From NCBI GenBank assembly GCA_963813345.1, contig CAWEYR010000007.1:1-64000 (forward strand): DNA of 64,000 nt, in the 5' to 3' direction. A program made the position numbers and the translations under genes. Below are positions 41,120 to 51,381 of this stretch, piece after piece. Every line of letters begins with the position of its first letter. The first letter of the stretch is position 1. This DNA comes from CAWDDA01 sp963813345 (GTDB taxonomy: Bacteria; Acidobacteriota; Blastocatellia; RBC074). The notes beneath the pieces were generated by a model, which saw only the letters and a program-made list of their open reading frames with translations, had not been told where the DNA came from and did no database searches.

Positions 41120-44100
41120 ATGCCGCAACGAACGCTCAAGACCCCATCCGCACGGGCTTCAGTTGCCGATGCACTGGACACAAGCCAATTACTTAAAACT
41201 CTCACGGAATTGAAAAAGGGCAACTTCTCGGTGCGACTGCCCAACGACTGGACCGGGGTGAATGGAAAGATCGCCGACACATTCAACGATGTGATCGAGA
41301 TGAATGACCGGCTGGTGAAAGAACTCGAGCGCGTCAGCCGCGTCGTCGGCAAAGAGGGCAGAATCACACAGCGTGCAGTCTCTCCAGTTGCCGAAGGATC
41401 CTGGGCGAGCCTTATCGAATCCGTCAACACGCTTATAGACGACCTGGCGCAGCCTGTGACCGAAATGGCCCGCGTTATTGGCGCCGTCGCAAACGGCGAC
41501 CTTTCGCAAACAATGGCACTCGAGGTCGACGGTCGCCCACTGAAGGGCGAATCGCTGCGCGTCACCAAGCTGGTCAACGCAATGCTGACACAGCTGGGTT
41601 CGTTCGCTTCGGAAGTCACACGTGTAGCGCGCGAAGTCGGAACCGAAGGCAAGTTAGGAGGCGAAGCCAGAGTCAAAGGTGTGGCGGGAACGTGGAAGGA
41701 TTTGACCGACAGCGTCAACTCTATGGCCGGGAACCTCACTGCGCAGGTGCGCAACATCGCCGAGGTGACTACCGCAGTCGCGAAGGGAGATCTTTCGACG
41801 AAGATTACCGTCGACGTAAAGGGCGAGATACTCGAGCTGAAGAACACCATCAACACAATGGTCGATCAGCTCAACTCGTTCGCCTCAGAAGTCACCCGCG
41901 TCGCGCGAGAAGTCGGAACCGAAGGCAAGCTTGGTGGTCAGGCCCGCGTTCCCGGTGTTGGCGGCGTCTGGAAGGACCTCACCGACAACGTCAACTCGAT
42001 GGCCGGTAACCTGACCGGCCAGGTGCGCAACATCGCCGAAGTCACTACGGCTGTCGCCAACGGTGACCTCTCAAAAAAGATCACAGTGGACGTGAAGGGG
42101 GAAATCCTCGAGCTGAAAGATACGATCAATGTGATGGTTGATCAGCTCAATTCGTTTGCGTCCGAGGTCACGCGTGTAGCGCGAGAAGTCGGCACAGAAG
42201 GCAACCTCGGCGGCCAGGCACGCGTTCCCGGTGCCGCCGGCACATGGAAAGATCTGACTGATAACGTGAACTCGATGGCCGGCAATCTGACGGCGCAGGT
42301 GCGCAACATTGCCGAAGTAACGACTGCAGTAGCCAATGGCGACCTTTCGAAAAAGATCACCGTAGACGTGAAGGGTGAAATTCTCGAACTCAAAAACACC
42401 ATCAACCGAATGGTCGATCAGCTCAACTCGTTCGCTTCGGAAGTTACGCGTGTCGCCCGCGAAGTCGGCACCGAAGGCAAGCTCGGTGGCCAGGCCGATG
42501 TGCAAGGATGTCGGGGGAACATGGAAAGACTTGACCGACAGCGTCAATTCGATGGCCGGCAATCTTACCGGCCAGGTGCGCAACATCGCGGAAGTGACGA
42601 CGGCGGTGGCCAACGGCGACCTCTCGAAAAAGATTACCGTGGATGTGAAGGGTGAGATCCTCGAGCTGAAGAACACAATCAAACGTCATGGTGGATCAGC
42701 TCAATTCGTTTGCTTCAGAAGTCACGCGCGTGGCGCGCGAGGTTGGAACTGAGGGCAAACTCGGCGGTCAGGCGCAAGTTTCAGGCGTAGCCGGCATCTG
42801 GAAGGACTTGACCGACAACGTCAACTCGATGGCCGGAAATCTGACCGCGCAGGTGCGCAACATCGCGGACGTCACGACGGCGGTTGCCAACGGCGACCTC
42901 TCGAAGAAGATCACCGTCGATGTGAAGGGCGAAATTCTCGAACTCAAGAACACGATCAATCGAATGGTGGATCAGCTCAACTCGTTCGCGTCTGAAGTTA
43001 CGCGCGTGGCGCGCGAGGTCGGAACCGAAGGAAAGCTCGGTGGTCAGGCGCAGGTGCTCGGACGTGGCGGGCACGTGGAAAGACCTGACAGACAACGTCA
43101 ATTCGATGGCTGGAAACCTGACAGTCCAGCTTCGCGACATGTCGAAAGTCGCGACCGCGATTGCCAACGGCGACCTGACGCAGAAGATCACCGTAGACGT
43201 GCGCGGCGAGATTCTGCAGATCAAAGAGGTGAGCAACCGGATGGTTGATCAGCTCAACTCATTCGCCTCGGAAGTGACGCGCGTGGCTCGCGAAGTGGGA
43301 ACTGAAGGCAAGCTCGGCGGCCAGGCGTATGTGCGCGGAGTCGGCGGAACATGGAAGGACCTGACCGACAGCGTAAATTTCATGGCCGGAAACCTGACGA
43401 GCCAGGTGCGCAACATCGCCGAAGTAACGACAGCAGTTGCCAAGGGCGATCTGTCCAAGAAGATCACGGTTGACGTGAAGGGTGAGATTCTCGAACTGAA
43501 GAACACCATCAACATCATGGTGGATCAGCTCAATGCGTTCGCGTCGGAGGTAACTCGCGTGGCGCGCGAAGTCGGTACCGAAGGAGAAGCTCGGCGGGCA
43601 GGCACAGGTGCCCGGCGTGGCGGGAACATGGAAAGACCTGACCGATAGCGTGAACTTCATGGCCGGCAACCTGACGAACCAGGTGCGCGGCATCGCTCAA
43701 GTCGTTACCGCGGTGGCCAACGGCGATCTGAAGCGCAAACTGACTATCGAGTCGAAGGGCGAGATCGCTGAACTTGCCAATACGATCAATGCAATGACCG
43801 ACACGCTGGCGACGTTGTCCGACCAGGTGACGACAATGGCCCGCGAGGTAGGCATCGAAGGCAAACTCGGCGGTCAGGCCAACGTCCCCGGCGCACAAGG
43901 CACGTGGCGCGACCTGACGGACAACGTCAATCAGTTAGCAGCAAATCTGACCACGCAGGTACGCGCGATCGCGGAGGTATCAACAGCGGTCGCGCAGGGA
44001 GACTTGACGCGTTCAATCACGGTCGAGGCTCAGGGCGAGGTGGCGGCGCTCAAAGACAACATCAACGAGATGATCCGCAACCTCAAAGACACGACGCAGA

Positions 44101-46994
44101 AGAACAAACGAGCAGGATTGGCTCAAGACAAATCTGGCGCGGTTCAGCTCGATGCTGCAGGGCCAGCGCGATCTGACGACCGTGGCCAACATGATCCTTT
44201 CGGATCTCGCGCCGCTCGTGGACGCGCAGCAGGGAGCGTTTTACGTCAACCAGCCGAACGAGAAAGGCGCGCCCGTGATGAAGCTGTTCGGCGGTTATGC
44301 CTACACTGCGCGCAAGAATCTCGTCAATGAATTCATGCCCGGCGAAGGGCTGGTCGGCCAGTGCGTGCTCGAAAAGAAGACGCATCTGCTGACCAATGTG
44401 CCAAACGAATACATTGTAATCAGTTCGGGTCTCGGCCGCGCCAAGCCGCTCAACATCGTTGTGTTGCCGGTGCTTTTTGAAGAAGAGGTCAAGGCGGTCA
44501 TCGAACTGGCTTCATTCAACCGTTTCAGTGAGACCCATATTGGCTTCCTCGACCAGTTGACCGAGAGCATCGGGATCGTGATCAACACGATCGAGGCCAA
44601 CACGCGAACGGAACGATCTGTTGATCCAGTCGCAGTCGCTTGCGGGCGAGCTGCAGAGCCAGCAGGACGAGTTGAAGAAGACCAATGAGCGGCTCGAGCA
44701 GCAGGCGCTCACGCTTCGCGAATCAGAAGAGCGGTTGCGCACGCAGCAGGAAGAGCTCCGCAATACCAACGAGGAGCTGCAGGAGAAAGCGGAGCTTGCT
44801 CGCCCAGCAGAAATCGGAGGTCGAGGCCAAGAATCGCGAGGTCGAAGAGGCGCGCTGGGCAATGGAAGAGAAGGCCGAACAGCTCGCGCTGACCTCGAAG
44901 TACAAATCCGAATTCCTGGCCAACATGTCGCACGAGCTGCGAACGCCACTCAACTCGATGCTTATCCTTTCGCGACAGCTTGCTGAAAACGGCCGATGGC
45001 AATCTTGACGGCAAGCAGGTGCAATTTGCCGAAACGATCCATTCGTCCGGCAACGACCTGCTGTCGCTGATCAATGACATCCTCGACCTGTCCAAGATCG
45101 AATCGGGAATGATGGCGATCGAGATCGGTGAAGTCGCCCTTCACCGATGATCACTGAGCAGCTCAGCCGCAGCTTTCATCAGCTGGCGGCTGACAAGGGG
45201 CTGGAGTTCACGGTCGAAAGTGCCAGCCGGTCTGCCGCCGGTTATTCGTACCGACAAGAAGCGCCTGCAGCAGATTCTAAAGAACCTGCTGTCAAACGCG
45301 TTCAAGTTCACTGAAAAGGGGGGGGTCGCGCTCAACGTCACTGCCGTCGAACGCAGAGGCAATTTCGCGAATGATGCACTCAACCAGGCCGGATCAGGTG
45401 ATCGCTTTCTCGGTTAGCTGATACCGGCATCGGATCCCGGCAGAAAAGCAGCGGATCATCTTTGAGGCCTTTCAACAAGCCGACGGGACAACCAGCCGGA
45501 AATACGGCGGGACGGGGCTTGGTCTTTCGATCAGCCGCGAGATTGCGCGGCTGCTTGGTGGCGAGATTCGCGTCGTCAGCGCTCCAGGTGAAGGGAGCAC
45601 GTTTACGCTCTACCTTCCTCGCGCTTACAAGGCTTCCGCAGTCTGAGAGCGATGAGCAGAATCTGCGGACGACAGAATTGGGGAGCGGATGGACGACGCC
45701 CAGAAACGGTTCGCAAGCTGCGACAGACTCGATGCTCGGTTCTGGTGACTACGGTGAGATCATCGAGATCGCCGATGACCGTCATGCACTCATTCCGGGC
45801 GACCGCGTGGTGCTGATCATCGAAGACGACGCGATGTTCGCGCAACTCCTTCTCGATTTGGCGCACGAACGCGGCTTCAAAGGCATAGTTGCGGCTCAGG
45901 GCGATATCGCTCTCGGTCTTGCCCGGCGTCATGTACCAGATGCAATCACGCTGGATATTCGGTTGCCGGACCGCAATGGATGGACGGTTCTCGACCGCTT
46001 GAAACATGATCCGAAGACAAGCCATATACCGGTGCATGTGATCACGGCGATCGATCGTGATGTCCATCCGCGGAAGTTCGGCGCGCTTTCGCATTTGCAA
46101 AAACCGGTTACACGCGAACAACTCATGAACGCTTTTGACCAGCTCGCGGCTTTTGCACAGCGCAAGGTCAAACGTCTGCTCGTGGTCGAAGATGACGATG
46201 CGCAGCGGATGAGCATTGTTGAATTGATCGGCGAGGGCGATGTAGAGACGACTGCCGTCGCAAACGGTGAAGACGCAATTGCCGCGTTACAGAGCCAGCA
46301 GTTCGATTGCATGGTGCTCGACCTGAGGCTGCCTGATATGACCGGATTCGACTTGATTGAGAAGATTCAGCACGAGCTCGGTCTGGTTGACCTGCCGATC
46401 ATTGTCTATACGGGCAAGGACCTCACCGAGAAGGAAGAAGAAGAGCTTCGGAGAGCGGCCGACGCGATTGTCGTTAAAGAGGCGAACTCGCCCGAACGGC
46501 TGCTGGCCGAGACCTCGCTCTTCCTACACCGAGTCGAAACCAGCATGACAGAGCCAAAGCGCAGGATGTTCGAACAACACTTGCGGCGGGATCCGGTACT
46601 TGAAGGGCGAAAGGTGCTCATTGTAGACGACGACGTGCGCAACATCTTCGCGCTGACCAGCGCTCTCGAAGCTTATGACATTAACGTTCTGCGTGCCGGA
46701 GACGGCCGCGAAGGTATCGAGATCCTCGAACAGAATCCCGACATCGATGTGGCTCTGATGGACATCATGATGCCGGAGATGGACGGGTATGAGACGATAA
46801 AGGCGATCCGGGGGATCGAAAGGTTCAGAGAGCTTCCGATCATCGCCCTCACCGCCAAAGCAATGAAGGCCGATCGCGACAAGTGTATCGAGGCTGGCGC
46901 GTCCGATTACATCGCCAAGCCACTCGACATGGATCAACTGCTTTCAATGTTGCGCGTCTGGCTCCAACGGCGCAAAGCGCCGAGTGATGTGTAG
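41120..46994 (+). CDS. hybrid histidine kinase: tandem HAMP array - GAF - HisKA - HATPase - three receiver domains, frameshifted
   Basis: About 1,950 residues. ATG 41120 follows GGAGG. No membrane segment is seen, so it is probably cytoplasmic. After an entry HAMP region come nine HAMP-type repeats (unit WKDLTDNVNSMAGNLTAQVR ... VANGDLSKKITVDVKGEILE), then a GAF domain (DLTTVANMILSDLAPLVDAQ ... FMPGEGLVGQC), a coiled coil, the phosphoacceptor box FLANMSHELRTPLNSMLILS, the ATP lid (LKNLLSNAFKFTEKGG; KYGGTGLGLSISREI) and receivers with acceptor Asp in TLDIRLPDRNG, VLDLRLPDMTG and LMDIMMPEMDG. Poly-HAMP kinases of the Nik1/Os-1 type sense osmotic or similar stress. Frame changes occur near 42505, 42685, 43060, 43585, 44130, 44610, 44810, 44990, 45150-45220, 45400 and 45640; most look like single inserted bases. 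Confidence 0.85.
41580..44030 (+). repeat. 276-bp tandem repeat array (nine HAMP units) inside the kinase gene
   Basis: The Trp codon of the W-(K/R)-D-L-T motif recurs at 41693, 41969, 42245, 42522, 42799, 43076, 43352, 43629 and 43905. Intervals are 276 or 277 bases, i.e. 92 codons plus an occasional extra base. The units are highly similar to each other at DNA level (for example ATGGCCGG(C/A)AA and GTGCGCAACATCGC in most), suggesting recent duplication or gene conversion. The last unit is the most diverged. Confidence 0.9.
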
Positions 46995-47020
46995 GCAGGA
47001 GGCGCGGAAGAGGCGTGCAA

Positions 47021-47141
47021 CATTTGGAGTGCAGCGAGCTTGGCGACGCGTTAGTGTCACAATAGGATCGTTACGCGGGACACTAACGCACGCCGTCGCC
47101 GCCGCACTCCAATGTGCGTCAGGCTGGAGCCTGGTGCTCTA
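47021..47141. repeat. palindromic element E2 followed by a lone A5-type arm
   Basis: E2 (47021-47114) has arms CATTTGGAGTGC and GCACTCCAATG with inner TTAGTGTC / GACACTAA; the inner stems are partly degraded relative to E1. It is followed by CAGGCTGGAGCCTGGTGCTC (47118-47137), a single arm of the 33.0 kb element without its partner. Together they fill the gap between two kinase genes. Confidence 0.8.
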
Positions 47142-47144
47142 GGA

Positions 47145-49362
47145 ATGGAAAACGAGAATCGGAAAATCAATATCCTGCTGGTAGATGACGTCCCTGCAAA
47201 TCTGCTTGGGCTGGAGGCGATCCTGCAGGCGCCCGACCGCAATCTTGTGAGGGCGTCTTCAGGCGAAGAGGCGCTCAGGTTCCTGCTCGATGAAGATGCG
47301 GCTGTGATATTGCTGGACGTGCGTATGCCCGGGATCGGCGGGCTTGAGACGGCTGCCCTTATCCGCGGGCGTGAACGTACGCGCAACGTCCCGATCATCT
47401 TCCTGACGGCTCACGACAATCTGGGTGATGCGCAGGTCTCCGAGGGGTACTCGCTTGGCGCAGTGGACTACATCATCAAACCGATTGACCCGGACGCGCT
47501 CAAATCAAAGGTCGCGGTCTTCGTAGAACTCTACCGGAAAACCGAACAGATCAGACGTCAGGCGGAGTTGCTGCGCGAGCAGAACATTGAGATCGAGAAC
47601 GCCAATCTTCGGCGCCTTTCAAAGCTGATTGATCTGGGGCAGCAACTGGCAGCCGAGCGTAACCCGGAGCAGGTACTTGAAAAATTCTGTGATGCGGCTC
47701 GAGAGATAGTCGGCGCGCGTTACGCCACGGTCGGAATATTCGAATCGGACGGAGTCACGCTGCGACAATTCTTCGCCATGCGGTTTTGACGTCGAGGAAG
47801 CCCGCGCAGCCGGTATCCCTCAAAACAGTCAGCAATTCCTTAATCAACGTTTCAAGGGCGCCCGATCGCTCCGTCTTGCCAAAGCCAGTCGGCTGCGCAT
47901 CCTGCCGGAGCATCTGAATGTCAAAACCTTTGTCGGCGCACCCATACTCCAGCAGGGAAAGGTGTGCGGGTGGCTTTATCTATTCGACAAAATCGGCGCT
48001 TCGCAGTTCAGCGAGGCGGATGAACACTTCACCGTTACTCTGACTCAAGCTGTCGTCTTTTACGAAAACGCGCGGCTCTACGCCGATTTGCAACACCACG
48101 CCACGGCGCTCGAACAAGAGATTGCCGACCGTAAGCAAGCGGAAAAGGAGCGTGCCGAAATGCTCGCACAGGCTCGAGCGGCGCAAGCGGAAGCGGAGCA
48201 GGCAAACCGGCTGAAAGATGAATTTCTGGCTACCGTCTCGCACGAATTGCGCGCGCCACTGAGCGCGATGCTCGGATGGGTTACTCTCGCCCGGAAAGAC
48301 TCGGTTGATCAGAAAACCAAAGAGCGCGCTCTGGAAACAGTCGAACGGAACGCCCGCACTCAGAAGAAGCTGATTGACGACCTGCTCGATGTTTCTTCTA
48401 TCATCACTGGTAATCTGCGTCTTTACGTCGAACCAACCGACCTCCTCAGCGTGATCGAGCAGGCTGTCGAATCGGTCCGCCCGGCGGCGGACGCCAAGGG
48501 TGTACGCCTCTATACAGAGCTTGGCCCAATGGTGGATATGTTCCCGCTTGACTCACACAGGTTTCAGCAGGTGATCTGGAACCTCGTCTACAACGCCGTC
48601 AAGTTCACGCAATCCGGTGGTTCCGTCCAGGTTCGCGTGCAGTATGTCGATGGGCAAGCAGTGATTGAGGTCATTGATACCGGAGTCGGAATCGCGCCCG
48701 AATTCCTGCCGTTTGTTTTCGACAGGTTCCGTCAAGCGGACGGGAGTATCACCAGAAAGCATGGCGGGCTGGGATTGGGGTTATCGATTGTGCGATACCT
48801 GGTCGAACTGCACGGTGGTGCGGTTAGCGTCGAGAGCGCGGGTAAGAATAAGGGGGCGACTTTCAGAGTCACGCTTCCGCGACCGCTTCCAGACGATTCT
48901 CCAGTCGACGTGGACCCAACTGCAGCAACCACTCGCGGATCCGTTAAGTCCGATTCAACGCCACGTCTCACCGGATTGCGCGTCCTGGTGGTGGATGATG
49001 AGTCCGATGCACGAGACCTGCTGGCGACAATTCTCGAGATGAAAGAGGCAGACGTGCAGACGGCGGGCAGCTTAACCGAAGCCATAAATATCATTGCCGC
49101 CTGGCGGCCTGAGATCGTGATCTCCGACATCGCAATGCCTGGCGGCGGCGGTTACGAACTGATCCGCCATATCCGGCGTAGTGGAAGCAATGTGCCAGCC
49201 ATTGCGGTCACCGCGCACGTCAGCGATGAAGCTCGTACCGACGCTCTTGCGGCGGGCTTTCAAATGCATCTGTCTAAACCGGTCGAGCCGTCCGAACTGG
49301 TAATCAGCGTCCACAATTTGACGATAAACTTGTCGGACGTGATTGAGAAGGATCGGGAGTAA
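47145..49362 (+). CDS. hybrid histidine kinase: receiver - GAF - HisKA - HATPase - receiver, frameshifted once
   Basis: About 739 residues from ATG 47145. N-terminal receiver (NILLVDDVPANLLGLEAILQ, acceptor Asp in ILLDVRMPGIGG, Lys in YIIKPIDP), coiled coil, GAF domain (ARYATVGIFESDGVTL ... VKTFVGAPILQQGKVCGWLY; frame change near 47785), HisKA box FLATVSHELRAPLSAMLGWV, HATPase (VIWNLVYNAVKFTQSGGSV, GLGLGLSIVRYLV) and C-terminal receiver (VLVVDDESDARDLLATILEM, Asp in ISDIAMPGGGG). This is a cytoplasmic phosphorelay protein, suited to receive signal from the adjacent poly-HAMP kinase. Palindrome E2 separates the two, so one transcript is uncertain. Confidence 0.87.
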
Positions 49363-49398
49363 TCGAGAAGTGATTTAGAAATGATTTAGAAATGACGA

Positions 49399-49972
49399 TT
49401 ACTGAAGCATGTTTAACTTCTTCGGGCCGCTCACAAATCGGTTCTCACTCTCGTAGAACCTGAGCAGACGATCGACTTCGCGCGTGAGGCCGATACGCGT
49501 GCTTGTCCCAATTCTTCCCGTCTTTTTCACAGCCGTTCCAAGCCACAACGGCCCGCCGCCGCAAAGGTCCAAACCATCAGATTCCCTTTCGATCCACATC
49601 GCTTCTGCAAGTCGGCCCGGACCCCGGGTGAGATCGATCAGACGTTCAGTGTCTCGCCGATATCGCATCAACTCGACTCCGTCGATCGGCTCGATGGCTC
49701 GTAACAAAACGCCCGCGCCAACTCCCGGAATATCAGCTGACACATTCAGCATGAACGAGGATCCGTAAATGAAATAGACATAGGCATGACCACGCTCCAG
49801 GAAAAGCGATCCGTTGCGCGGTGTCCGTCCACGAAAGGCATGACAGGCGGCGTCTCCCGGCACGTAGGCCTCGGTCTCAACGATCCGCCCGCTCATTCTC
49901 CCTTGACTGACGTCGTGAACGATGAGTCTTTCCAATGAGAAAACGTGCCAGATCGACCGTATCGGCGGGCAA
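49399..49972 (-). CDS. DNA-3-methyladenine (alkyladenine) glycosylase, MPG/AAG family, frameshifted at N-terminus
   Basis: This family removes alkylated purines in base-excision repair. Body: MSGRIVETEAYVPGDAACHA (catalytic Glu in VETEAY), RGRTPRNGSLFLERGHAYVY, FIYGSSFMLNVSADI, GAGVLLRAIEPIDG and LTRGPGRLAEAMWI. The frame changes near 49925; upstream bases in the other frame give LPADTVDLARFLIGKT, the usual N-terminal block. The start is uncertain: TTG 49972 is the only usual start codon I see near the right place, and it lies close to the 3' end of the upstream DUF3089 gene. Length about 190 residues, normal for the family. Confidence 0.85.
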
Positions 49973-50023
49973 TTCACTTCTGCGAAGACGACGAATGCCG
50001 GACTGCTGACCGGCGCGTGGCGT

Positions 50024-51217
50024 CTAGCGTTGTACTTCTTTTTGTTCTTTTGCAACCCAGGCCTTCGACTGACTGTTTACGATGTCTACCAGATTACCGA
50101 TTGCAAGATGCACGTCGATCAGATGAAGTCCCCAGTCGGCCTGAACCTGACCGTTGGTGACTACGTCGCCTGGAATGTCATCGGTGCGCGGATCTTCCGC
50201 ATTCGCGTGAACAGTCACTGCCAGGTATGAAGATTTGTCATTCGTCACGCACTCGGCTGTCAGAAGCCCCGGCACTTTGACAAACGGTGTGTCAATCGTC
50301 GTGTTCGAAGGACCTTTCGCAGCAACCCAGGTGTGAGATGGCAGAGCGGAGGTGCTGCCGCGAGTTCCAGTCGAGAGATAAGCGCGAAGTTCGCCACTTC
50401 CACCAGCGAGCGCTGCAGGATTGACACAAGCTGCCACCATGTCGTCACCAGCCACGCGGCCAAATCGACTGTTCGCTGGCGGCGGCACATTGGAGCGGAA
50501 TGATGCATAGGCAATCACGCATCCGGTTTGCGAGGCTGTGCGGCAAAGCGGAATGTTCTTAAAGGCTCCGCCAACATCCTTTCCTCTCGGGACAGCGACG
50601 TTGGTGCCGAGCAACAACGCGGAAATCAGCCGATCCTGTACCGGCTTCCCATCGATCTCGTTTCTCATAAGTTGAGTCAGCACGCCTGCGCCCTGCGAAT
50701 GTCCAATCAACACGACGCCTCGTCCCTGATTGTCATGCTCGAGATAATAGTTCCATGCGTCTTTGACGTCGTTGTAGCCAACTGCGCGATCGGCAGCCAT
50801 CGCTCGGCCGGCGATAGCTGATCTCAATGCAGTCAACGTTACCTGGCGATACAGCGGCGCATAGATGCGACACGCTGAGCCAAACCGCGCAAGCTGAGCG
50901 CGAATGACATTGGCCTCCTCCGGACCCGCATTCATATCGCTGTTCGGTGTGGTATCAAGCGATACCGTCGGGTAGACATAAAAACAGTCAATCGGCGCTT
51001 TTGGATCCGCAGTGAACTTTTCGCGCGTCAGCTTGCCGTCGGCTGCCACCACGGTCGCTGTGAGGTCTACAGTGCAGGCATCCTGCCGCCCGGGACGGCA
51101 CAACCACGTTTCTGCTTTGCTGTAATCGTTCTTCGGCGTGGTTTGCGTCTCGGTCTGTAATGGGATCAGAAACGAGAGAAGCAGACTCAGAAAAGTGGTG
51201 ATTGAAAGCAACGACAT
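50024..51217 (-). CDS. secreted DUF3089 alpha/beta-hydrolase
   Basis: The 397-residue protein starts with a signal peptide (MSLLSITTFLSLLLSFLIPL) after a strong AGGAGG. DUF3089 features are AETWLCRPGRQDACTVDLTA, APIDCFYVYPTVSLDTTPNS, the nucleophile elbow VVLIGHSQGAGVLTQLM (Ser in GHSQG), and SRFGRVAGDDMVAACVNPAA. It is a predicted periplasmic or extracellular esterase-like enzyme with unknown substrate. It is followed by the alkyladenine glycosylase gene in the same direction. Intact frame. Confidence 0.88.
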   Translation of the reverse strand: MSLLSITTFLSLLLSFLIPLQTETQTTPKNDYSKAETWLCRPGRQDACTVDLTATVVAADGKLTREKFTADPKAPIDCFYVYPTVSLDTTPNSDMNAGPEEANVIRAQLARFGSACRIYAPLYRQVTLTALRSAIAGRAMAADRAVGYNDVKDAWNYYLEHDNQGRGVVLIGHSQGAGVLTQLMRNEIDGKPVQDRLISALLLGTNVAVPRGKDVGGAFKNIPLCRTASQTGCVIAYASFRSNVPPPANSRFGRVAGDDMVAACVNPAALAGGSGELRAYLSTGTRGSTSALPSHTWVAAKGPSNTTIDTPFVKVPGLLTAECVTNDKSSYLAVTVHANAEDPRTDDIPGDVVTNGQVQADWGLHLIDVHLAIGNLVDIVNSQSKAWVAKEQKEVQR

Positions 51218-51286
51218 TCGGGTTTCCTCCTGGGGAGATAGTTTTGCATAACGTGACGTTTTCGCTTCGGATTGTCAACGCACCTA

Positions 51287-51381
51287 TGAGGGTACGTTGT
51301 ACCGGCGTTTAGCCGGAATCGTGACATTCGAGTAGCTTGAATGTCACGATTCCGGCTAAACGCCGGTACAACGTACCCTCA
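51287..51381. repeat. palindromic element B4, perfect 43-bp arms
   Basis: Left arm 51287-51329 and right arm 51339-51381 are exact reverse complements over 43 bases; the loop is the 9 bases GAGTAGCTT. Arms begin TGAGGGTACGTTGTACCGGC. The right arm contains the stop codon and last codons of the minus-strand sensor kinase gene. Confidence 0.95.

Noticed and set aside
41580..44030. The 276-bp repeats as a CRISPR-like or satellite array
   Set aside because: The repeats are coding, in frame apart from single-base indels, and encode HAMP units of a kinase.
49371..49392. Tandem TGATTTAGAAA repeat after the second hybrid kinase
   Set aside because: Only two copies of 11 bases in an AT-rich gap; too little to assign a role.
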